DNA from: Gemmatimonadota bacterium
GTDB taxonomy: Bacteria; Gemmatimonadota; Gemmatimonadetes; Longimicrobiales; Gaopeijiaceae
Assembly: GCA_007121455.1 (NCBI GenBank)
Contig: SKKN01000025.1
Span: forward strand, 62,001-126,000
DNA length: 64,000 nucleotides
Direction of reading: 5' to 3'
The notes under the pieces were generated by a model. The model was not told the DNA's origin. It ran no database searches and saw nothing but the letters and a program-made list of their open reading frames with translations. Position numbers and translations under genes: made by a program. Within the stretch, counting starts at the first letter, position 1; each line of letters starts with the position of its first letter. This document shows positions 57,577 to 64,000 of the stretch, piece by piece.

Positions 57577-58869
57577 TCACAGCCAGCTCAGCAGGTGACT
57601 CCCGAGGAACGCGACGGCGACGGACCCGAGCAGGACGAGCCCCAGGTAGGAAAAAATCCGCATCGCCCTACCCGGCCGATCCTCCTCCGGCATGTCCGTC
57701 GAGGTGACAGCGCGCAGATTCAGATATCCGAGGATCGGTCCGGTAATGAACGAGAGGCCGGTCGCAAAATCGATCATCGTCGTGAGATTCCCCCGGAAGA
57801 AGGCCAGGAGCAGGAGGACGCCGACTCCGAGGAGAACGAATGAGATCCAGTACAGGCGCCCTGCCGCCCGGTTCGCGGTCACGGCGACATCGTCCACCTG
57901 AATCAAGGTAATGGCCCGATCGATCACGCGGGGAAAGCCGTCCAGGACCGTGAGCGTCGTCGAAAACATCGTGGTGAGCGCGAGAACCACGATGATCGGC
58001 CGGATCCACTCGCCGATCGTCTGCGCGTAGAGATCGATCAACTGCGTAGAGAAGACGGCGCCGTCCATGCTGAACTCGAGGCCGGACCCGTACATGAGCC
58101 CGGTACCCAGGAGCAGGAAGGCGAACGCCAGGAAGCCGGTCCCCACATATGCCACCATGAAATCGAGCCGGGCGATTCCGACCGACGCACGCACTCCCGA
58201 AGCACGATCCTTCGCCAAGGTCCAGAGGGAGTTGTACACGGAAGCCGCGATGTCGGAAGGCATCCATCCCATGAGCGCCAGGAGGAACCCGAAGGAGACG
58301 GTACCGGCTGCCGGCCACGCGAGGCTGAAGGTGGAGAAGTCGGTCCGCGGCAGGACCAGCACGGCGGCAACGATCGTGGATACCGCCAGGAGCCCGAGCA
58401 TCACCTTGATCGCAATGTCGAGGGCTCGGAACCGTCCGACGGCCAGGAGACCTCCGCAGAGCGAATAGATGAAAGCGGCGGCCGCAGTCGTCGACCAGCC
58501 GAGGTCGAACGCATAGAGGAAAAGGAAGGCGGTGAAGAGCACGATCGCGGTCTGTGTGATCACCGCGATGCCCAGCACGACCGTCATGTAGAGCCAGAGG
58601 GCCCACCGCCCGATCCGTCGATACCCCTCGATCAGGCTCATGCCGGTTGCCGAGGCGTACCGGGGCCCGAACTCGAAGAACGGGTACTTCAGGATGAGCG
58701 CCAGCAGAATCACTCCGGAGAGCCCGAAGCCCATCGCGGCTCCAGCCCGGGTCGCCTGGACGAGATGAGAGAGCCCGATCGCGGTACCGGCCCAGATGAG
58801 GCCGGGCCCGAAGCTCTGCCAGAACGTCCCCCGAGGAGCACCCTTGGCGGGCGCGGAAACAACGGACAT
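57577..58869 (-). CDS. Nramp-superfamily divalent-metal transporter, divergent branch
   Basis: 430 residues from the ATG at 58867-58869, with eleven predicted helices. The overall order matches Nramp: FGPGLIWAGTAIGLSHLVQA in helix 1, YASATGMSLIEGYRRIG, LALMGWMPSDIAASVYNSLW in helix 6. In ordinary Nramp proteins helix 1 has Asp-Pro-Gly-Asn and helix 6 Met-Pro-His. Here helix 1 lacks the Asp and Asn and helix 6 reads Met-Pro-Ser, so only the metal-binding Met is kept. Ion choice is therefore uncertain. It diverges from the TolB-like gene. Confidence 0.82.
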   Translation of the reverse strand: MSVVSAPAKGAPRGTFWQSFGPGLIWAGTAIGLSHLVQATRAGAAMGFGLSGVILLALILKYPFFEFGPRYASATGMSLIEGYRRIGRWALWLYMTVVLGIAVITQTAIVLFTAFLFLYAFDLGWSTTAAAAFIYSLCGGLLAVGRFRALDIAIKVMLGLLAVSTIVAAVLVLPRTDFSTFSLAWPAAGTVSFGFLLALMGWMPSDIAASVYNSLWTLAKDRASGVRASVGIARLDFMVAYVGTGFLAFAFLLLGTGLMYGSGLEFSMDGAVFSTQLIDLYAQTIGEWIRPIIVVLALTTMFSTTLTVLDGFPRVIDRAITLIQVDDVAVTANRAAGRLYWISFVLLGVGVLLLLAFFRGNLTTMIDFATGLSFITGPILGYLNLRAVTSTDMPEEDRPGRAMRIFSYLGLVLLGSVAVAFLGSHLLSWL

Positions 58870-59044
58870 GAGACCTGTGGCTGCAGGTGAGAGGAAGAGG
58901 AAACCGGGAGAACGTGGGGGCGCAGCTCCTTCCGGGCAAGGCGCTCGGCAGCGGGGACTTGCCTCCTCCGGAAACAGAACCGATCGTCCAGGGTGTGGCG
59001 ATCGTGGTGCACTGCCGGGACTCATCCTCTGAAGCGGAGTTTTC

Positions 59045-60232
59045 ATGGTCGAGTGTCCTTTTCCGAAACGGTGGCTCGAAGGGTGCATCCCCGGAGCCGC
59101 GATCCTGGCGCTGATGGCCTGCGGACAGGCCCCGGATGAGCATCCTCCGGCCGCGGAGGCGGACCCGGCGCTGGGGAGCGAGGAGATGTGGAGCCCGCCG
59201 GAGGATCGAACGAGGGCCCATTCGGTGCCCTCGTCACCGGAGGAGCCCCGGCTCCAGCGCGTGCAACAGCTCACGCACGGCGGTACGAACGCGGAGGCCT
59301 ACTTCTCGTACGAAGGAGACCGACTCATCTTCCAGGCAACCTGGCCGGGAGAGTCGGAGTGCGACCAGATCTACGCGATGGACCTGGACGGATCGAACCT
59401 CGAGCGAATCTCGACAGGTGGGGGGAGGACGACCTGTGGCTACTTCTTCCCCGGACAGCGACAGGCCCTGTTCAGCTCCACACATCACCTCGACCCCGAG
59501 TGTCCGCCTCCTCCGGACCGGAGCGAAGGATATGTCTGGGGCCTGTTCGACTATGACATCTTCGTTCGGGACCTCGAAACGGGAGAGCTCACCCAGCTCA
59601 CCGATTCCCGAGGATACGATGCGGAGGCCACGCTCTCACCCGACGGCGAGACGATCGTATTCACCTCCGACCGGGACGGAGACCTGAACCTCTGGGCCAT
59701 GGATGCCGACGGGTCGAGCCCCCGTCAGCTCACGAGCCGCGAGGGATACCAGGGGGGAGCCTTCTTCTCCCCGGATGGATCACAGATCGTGTATCGGGCA
59801 TTCCATCCGCGGACGGAAGAGGAGCGTGAAAGCTACCGGAGCCTTCTGGACCAGGGGTTGGTCGCGGGCGGTCGGTTGGAGGTGTTCGTCATGGATGCGG
59901 ACGGCGGCAACCCACGGCAGGTCACGGACAACGGCGCCTCCAACTTCGCGCCGTTCTTCCATCCGGACGGTGAGCACATCATCTTCAGCTCGAACCTGCA
60001 CAACCCGGGTGGCCGAAGCTTCAACCTCTATCTCGTTCGAACGGACGGAACGGACCTGGAGCGCGTGACCGTGGACGACGCAGGCTTCGACGGCTTTCCT
60101 CAGTTCAGCCCCGACGGACGGCACCTCGCCTTCGCCTCGAGCAGAGGAGCGGAGGCGCCGGGTGAGATCAACGTCTTCCTCGCTGAATGGGCCGACCTCG
60201 AGCCGGGGGACGAGGGACCGGCCGGAAAGTAA
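59045..60232 (+). CDS. TolB-like propeller lipoprotein
   Basis: 395 residues. Signal peptide ends in the lipobox LALMAC (Cys26). A proline-rich linker leads to a propeller with PD40 motifs: AYFSYEGDRLIFQATW, EATLSPDGETIVFTSDRDGD, GAFFSPDGSQIVYRAF, APFFHPDGEHIIFSSN and PQFSPDGRHLAFASSRG. The alternation with QIYAMDLDGSN, LWAMDADGSS and VFVMDADGGN is usual for TolB/WD40-like proteins. It has no TolB N-terminal domain or Tol neighbours, so a general envelope binding role is likely. CGGAG lies seven bases before the ATG. Confidence 0.85.
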   Translation: MVECPFPKRWLEGCIPGAAILALMACGQAPDEHPPAAEADPALGSEEMWSPPEDRTRAHSVPSSPEEPRLQRVQQLTHGGTNAEAYFSYEGDRLIFQATWPGESECDQIYAMDLDGSNLERISTGGGRTTCGYFFPGQRQALFSSTHHLDPECPPPPDRSEGYVWGLFDYDIFVRDLETGELTQLTDSRGYDAEATLSPDGETIVFTSDRDGDLNLWAMDADGSSPRQLTSREGYQGGAFFSPDGSQIVYRAFHPRTEEERESYRSLLDQGLVAGGRLEVFVMDADGGNPRQVTDNGASNFAPFFHPDGEHIIFSSNLHNPGGRSFNLYLVRTDGTDLERVTVDDAGFDGFPQFSPDGRHLAFASSRGAEAPGEINVFLAEWADLEPGDEGPAGK

Positions 60233-60286
60233 GGCCGCCGTGCGTCCAGACGCCCCCTCTTTCGGTGGCGCCGCTCCGCTCTGCCC

Positions 60287-61579
60287 TCAGTTCGCGAGCC
60301 AGCGCGCGCTCAGGCGTTCGCGATCCACGGCGACCCCACCGAGGTAGACGGCGGAGATTTCCCGTGTGTACGTGATGTCGTCGAGCGGGTTCGCGTCCAG
60401 CACGACGAAGTCCGCCCGCTTCCCCTCCTCGACCGTGCCCGCATCCGTGAGCCCGAGCAGTTCCGCCGAGTTCCGGGTCGCCGCCACGATCACCTCCGCC
60501 GGTGACATTCCCGCACTCACCATGTTCGCCATCTCGAGGTGCACGCTCCAGGGGGCGCTGCCGTCCGTGCCGAAGGCGATCCGCACCCCTTCCTCGTTCA
60601 GTCGAGCGAGGTTGCGGGCCTGGACCGCGAATCGCTCCTGTGCATCCGGCCGATCGGTGGCGGTCGCCTGCATCTCGCTCAACTGCTCAGCGGGAACCGT
60701 CCCACCGAGCCAGCTCACGTCTCTCGCGACGCCGGGATCGGGAAGATTCGGAACGAGGACGACATGGGGACGCTCCCTCCACAACTCGAGCAGCTCGTCG
60801 TCCACGTCCCGGTCCCGGATCCCATGGGCAAAGGCGTCGAGCCCTGCCCGGAGGAGCCCCTTGGCATCCTCGAGCGTGAAGATGTGGGCGGTGACGAGCA
60901 GGTCATGCCGGTGCGCTTCGTCGATGATCGCGCCGTAGAGCTCCGGGGTGAGCTTCTCGTACTGGCCATTCCGATCGTCGACCCAGATCTTGACGAGGTC
61001 CACTCCGCTCGCCGCAAGTTCCCGCACGGCTGCTCGAGCCTCGTCCTCCGTATCGATCCAGTACGGTGCCTCTCCCCGTCCAGGCTCCGGCCTGGTGATC
61101 CCCCGCCCCGCCGTGCGGAGCCTTGCTGCACCTGCAACCGGCTCATCGCGCACCTGAAACACGACCTCGCTCGAATCCGAGCCGAGGCTCACGGCTACGC
61201 CCACTCCGTAGTACGCGAGATGCTCGAGCTGGTCGAGGAGGGCCTCGCGAGTCTGGGCGAGGTGAAGGTGGGTGTTGATGAGTGCCGGGATTATCGTCTT
61301 GTCACTCAGGTCGACGCGGTCCGCTCCCGCCGGAACATCGACCTCTCCCCTTCGGCCGACCTCGATGAAATGCCCCTCGCGGACCACGAGAACGGCATCC
61401 TCGACCGGGGCCCCACCCTGGCCGTCGATGAGCCGAGCCCCCTCGAAGACCGTGACTGGAGCGGAATCCACGACCTCCGCCGAATCCGACGGCGAGCAGC
61501 CCGTGGCGGACAGAAAGAGCAGGACCAGCGGGATCATGAGGAGGCGCGGAGGAGAGGACCACCCGTTCTTTCGACGCAC
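60287..61579 (-). CDS. Secreted amidohydrolase lipoprotein
   Basis: 430 residues from the GTG at 61577-61579. This start gives an Arg-Arg-Lys N-region and the lipobox LSATGC (Cys28), and has GGAG seven bases upstream; the later ATG at 61537 would lose the positive charges. The metal-dependent barrel shows NTHLHLAQ, the carboxylated-lysine candidate in VDLVKIWVDD, LLVTAHIF, DAFAHGIRD and the Asp of IAFGTDGSAPW. C-terminal sections VIVAATRNSAELLGL and GKRADFVVLDANPLDD are typical of imidazolonepropionase- or dipeptidase-like amidohydrolases. Substrate unknown. Confidence 0.92.
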   Translation of the reverse strand: MRRKNGWSSPPRLLMIPLVLLFLSATGCSPSDSAEVVDSAPVTVFEGARLIDGQGGAPVEDAVLVVREGHFIEVGRRGEVDVPAGADRVDLSDKTIIPALINTHLHLAQTREALLDQLEHLAYYGVGVAVSLGSDSSEVVFQVRDEPVAGAARLRTAGRGITRPEPGRGEAPYWIDTEDEARAAVRELAASGVDLVKIWVDDRNGQYEKLTPELYGAIIDEAHRHDLLVTAHIFTLEDAKGLLRAGLDAFAHGIRDRDVDDELLELWRERPHVVLVPNLPDPGVARDVSWLGGTVPAEQLSEMQATATDRPDAQERFAVQARNLARLNEEGVRIAFGTDGSAPWSVHLEMANMVSAGMSPAEVIVAATRNSAELLGLTDAGTVEEGKRADFVVLDANPLDDITYTREISAVYLGGVAVDRERLSARWLAN

Positions 61580-61767
61580 GAGGGGCTCCGGCAAGGGTTC
61601 CCGGGGGCCGAGGGCCGCTGGTTGGACCACGCGCAGCGCCGCCCCTCCTCCCGGCACGCTTCCGCGCTGACGCGCACGCGGATGCACACGATCCCAAACT
61701 GTAGCTCGCGCACGTCGGGACCGCCAGAAGAGCAGCGGGCAAGCCCTGCTCTTCCGCGAAACTTCCG

Positions 61768-62133
61768 TCAGAAGGTCAAGGTCACGCTGTGGGCCTTCGC
61801 ACTTGTCGCGAGATCCGCGGCTCCACCCATCCGCGCGTACTCCACGAGATCGGCCTCGGAGATCCCCCTCGGGGCGGCGCACGGAGCACAGACGATTACT
61901 TCGAGGCCTTCACCTTCGAGGAACTCGACCACCTCACCGATCGAAGGGAGCCCGACGGCCTTGATCTCCCGCAGGTCCGTCTTCCGGTCCGCGAGGTATG
62001 TGGCCTCCTGCATGAGGAAGACGACCGGGGGCTCCCCCGGAAACTCACCGGATTCGACGGCTCCCTTCAGGGCCACGAACGGGAGTGCGGCGAGATTGGG
62101 CTGATCGGGCCCACGAGTCGCGATGACGAACAT
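61768..62133 (-). CDS. DsrE-family protein
   Basis: 121 residues, complete for the DsrE/DsrF-like fold. It opens FVIATRGPDQPNLAALPFV and has FLMQEATYLADRKTDLREI and a Cys pair Cys82-x-x-Cys85 in IVCAPCAAPRGI, where family members carry the sulfur-relay Cys. The protein may transfer sulfur or act as a small redox or metal-linked factor. No sulfur-oxidation genes are next to it. It is separated from the DUF5916 gene by 46 bases and from the amidohydrolase gene by 188. Confidence 0.85.
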   Translation of the reverse strand: MFVIATRGPDQPNLAALPFVALKGAVESGEFPGEPPVVFLMQEATYLADRKTDLREIKAVGLPSIGEVVEFLEGEGLEVIVCAPCAAPRGISEADLVEYARMGGAADLATSAKAHSVTLTF

Positions 62134-62179
62134 ATGACTACCTCCTTTCAGGGGATCCGGTCGCGTCCGAGGCGTGGAC

Positions 62180-64000
62180 TCAGAAACCGATCCAGTAGTT
62201 GACCTTGATCACGAACACATTGGCAGGGGCCGCATCGAACAGGGCGCGAGCGTCACGGTCCAGGGAGAAGTCCCCCTGCTGCACCCGGTCTCGGCGCTCC
62301 TGCTGCCACACGAGAAAGAGCTGCGAACCGGGCCGATATTCCCAGCGCAGAACCGCATTGCCCCGGAGTGACCTCAGGTTGAAGTCCGGGTCCTCGAAAA
62401 CGAGATCGCTCGACCCATCGCCACGGAAATCCAGGTGACGCCGGCCATCCATTTCACAGCTTCGGCCCTCCACGCATCGTACCCCTCCTTCGCCGAGCAC
62501 CGCCTCCCCCTCGGGCAAGGAGATGAACTCGAACGTGCGCGCGCGAGCAAGCTGCTTGTATCCCAGAAAGTCGCCTGCGGAGAGGAGGGGCTGGCCGAAG
62601 ACCTCGAGGGTGAGCGTCGGGGAAAATGCCCACGAAAGCCTCGTATCGATCGACAGGGTGCGTGTATCGAGGTCCGCGAAGAAATACCGGCCACCGTACG
62701 TCGGGGCGAACCCTCCGTTCCGGAGTTGCGTCACGTACTGGGCTCGATCGATCGAGCGGGTGTAGGTGGGAGCAAGCGCGAGCTGCATCGATGCGGAAGG
62801 CCGGTACGCCACCTCGAGGGAGAAATCTACCTCACTCCCGCCTCCGGAAGCGTCGACGTACCCGGCCTCTACGGAAGCGCTCAACCCTCTCCGCGGATCC
62901 GAGCCGAGTGAAAGCCCAGCCTCGACGGATCGGGGCACCTCCATCAAGGGGCCCCCACGGGTCGCACGGTCGTCGAGGACGCTTGGCGAATAGCCGAGCC
63001 TCAATCCTGCTTCCCAGAGGTTCAGGAAGGTGAAATCGGCATTCACGTTCAGCGGCCCCGCGGTGTACGCGTCGTTCCAGCGGCTGCGATGGACTTCGGA
63101 TGAGAAGAGGCTGTTCCGCCAGCCCCGGAAGGCGAAGACCGAGAAAGAGTATTCTCGAAAGACCTCTCCCGGCTCGATCTCCCGGTACTCTCCGTAGAAC
63201 CCGGCGAAGATCCGCTCCGAGGACGTCGAGAATCCGAGGTCGTTCACTGCGAACCCGGGTGTTCGATGCCCAAGCCAGGCACGTCCCGTCCACGGGCTTC
63301 CTCCCCGACGCGCGAGATCCAGATACCAGTGGCCTCCGGTCATCGACGTGGCGCTGGAATCCACCTGCACATGGACCGCGTCCGGGCGCTGGAAATAGTG
63401 GACGCTCGATTCCTGAAGACGGAGCATCGCAGCAGGAGAACCTCGCACGTGATTCGCCACGACTCGCCCTTCGAGAGCCCACTCGCGATCGGCCCAACTA
63501 TGCTCGAAGTCGACACCGACGCTGTGCGCGCTCGAGGTCAGGAAATCGGCGCCCCCGTCGGAAGGAAGGTGACGGCCCACATGCGTGAAGATCGCGCCCA
63601 CCTGGGAGTCTCCTCCCGCGAGATCCTGCCGGGCGCGCAACACCCCATACTGCGCACGCGGCTCAGCAAGGAACCCACCGTAAAGCTCCTCCTCTGGATC
63701 ATAGGTCCGCCCGCGAACCCGATCGGTCACCGCGGCGAGCCCCCCGAGGCTGAGGCCGTCTCGGGTACGCCCCGTCACCTTCGCGGCGCCGATGATCGGG
63801 GTCTCGCGAGGGACGTCCGAAAAGGCGGCGTCGGCAGGCGCGCGCCCCTGGGGCGATCGGCCGATGCGACGTGAGTGGAACAGGGTGCTCTCGGGTCCCG
63901 GAAGCTCGAAGTCGAAAAGTCGGTCATCCCGCGTGAAGAAGGGCCGCTGCTCCGGGAAGAACGTCTCGAACGCCGTCAGATTCACGACGGCCGGGTCGAC
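62180..64000 (-). CDS. DUF5916-type outer-membrane barrel protein, 5' partial
   Basis: At least 606 residues are visible and the frame continues past the window end, so the N-terminal carbohydrate-binding-9-like part is missing. The sequence NLTAFETFFPEQRPFFTRDD near the window end is the marker block of DUF5916. The remainder is a series of alternating strands (REYSFSVFAFRGWRNSLFSS, FLNLWEAGLRLGYSPS, VEAGYVDASGGGSEVDFSLE, SMQLALAPTYTRSIDRAQYV) ending in VIKVNYWIGF, with a final Phe as in outer-membrane barrels. It probably forms a surface pore or polymer-binding protein. An internal GTG at 63983 is not the start. Confidence 0.88.
   Translation of the reverse strand, partial: VDPAVVNLTAFETFFPEQRPFFTRDDRLFDFELPGPESTLFHSRRIGRSPQGRAPADAAFSDVPRETPIIGAAKVTGRTRDGLSLGGLAAVTDRVRGRTYDPEEELYGGFLAEPRAQYGVLRARQDLAGGDSQVGAIFTHVGRHLPSDGGADFLTSSAHSVGVDFEHSWADREWALEGRVVANHVRGSPAAMLRLQESSVHYFQRPDAVHVQVDSSATSMTGGHWYLDLARRGGSPWTGRAWLGHRTPGFAVNDLGFSTSSERIFAGFYGEYREIEPGEVFREYSFSVFAFRGWRNSLFSSEVHRSRWNDAYTAGPLNVNADFTFLNLWEAGLRLGYSPSVLDDRATRGGPLMEVPRSVEAGLSLGSDPRRGLSASVEAGYVDASGGGSEVDFSLEVAYRPSASMQLALAPTYTRSIDRAQYVTQLRNGGFAPTYGGRYFFADLDTRTLSIDTRLSWAFSPTLTLEVFGQPLLSAGDFLGYKQLARARTFEFISLPEGEAVLGEGGVRCVEGRSCEMDGRRHLDFRGDGSSDLVFEDPDFNLRSLRGNAVLRWEYRPGSQLFLVWQQERRDRVQQGDFSLDRDARALFDAAPANVFVIKVNYWIGF

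Overview
The window reads as a chromosomal segment of a GC-rich, Gram-negative-type bacterium. It carries many Sec, Tat and lipoprotein signal peptides, outer-membrane barrel proteins, and secreted M14, M28 and M1-like peptidases. The gene mix (DUF5916-type barrel protein, LVIVD and RCC1 secreted propellers, type III glutamine synthetase, DUF4105, DUF1028, secreted amidohydrolases) resembles Gemmatimonadota genomes. That placement is an inference from family content; no rRNA or phylogenetic marker is present. Genes are dense, mostly minus strand in the left third, with many start/stop overlaps, and no CRISPR array was seen.

Layout. 0-9.9 kb: end of a cupin gene, then a minus-strand run of secreted LVIVD protein, M14 carboxypeptidase and a complete tripartite tricarboxylate transporter (tctC-tctB-tctA), preceded by proC, DUF2203 and a MATE exporter. 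10-18.7 kb: a large M14 peptidase, a nitrilase-GNAT pair, a DUF389 membrane protein, aspartate-semialdehyde dehydrogenase and a membrane-anchored MutS-like ATPase. 18.7-21.2 kb: a tRNA-Asn followed by a small patchwork region with an orphan histidine kinase, an IS4-type transposase vestige, a hicAB toxin-antitoxin pair whose HicA lacks the usual GSH histidine, and the cut-off start of a Tat lipoprotein gene. 21.4-24.9 kb: a Tat-exported multicopper oxidase and an ABC exporter. 25-31.2 kb: a nitrogen-assimilation cluster, transcribed amt, PII, glnA, TorF-type porin, type III glutamine synthetase. 31.4-46 kb: an ATPase, an alpha/beta hydrolase, lipoproteins, SppA, DUF4105, a LOG-family protein, a 1032-residue metallopeptidase/propeller/barrel protein, aspartokinase and an M28 peptidase. 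46-64 kb: a kinase fusion, lipoproteins, a CoA transferase, an ADP-ribosylglycohydrolase, an RCC1 propeller, a TesB thioesterase, a methyltransferase, a solute-binding lipoprotein, an Nramp-like transporter, a TolB-like lipoprotein, an amidohydrolase, a DsrE protein and the 3' part of a DUF5916 barrel protein that runs off the window.

How it fits together. The content suggests a heterotroph that degrades peptides and other polymers outside the cytoplasm, imports carboxylates with a binding-protein transporter, and invests in ammonium capture through two unrelated glutamine synthetases under one PII/Amt pair. Lysine/threonine pathway genes (asd, lysC) are present but separate. The most unusual points are the PII protein with Phe at the uridylylation position, the likely inactive HicA toxin, the patchwork next to tRNA-Asn, the three-part peptidase/propeller/barrel protein and the divergent Nramp-like transporter.
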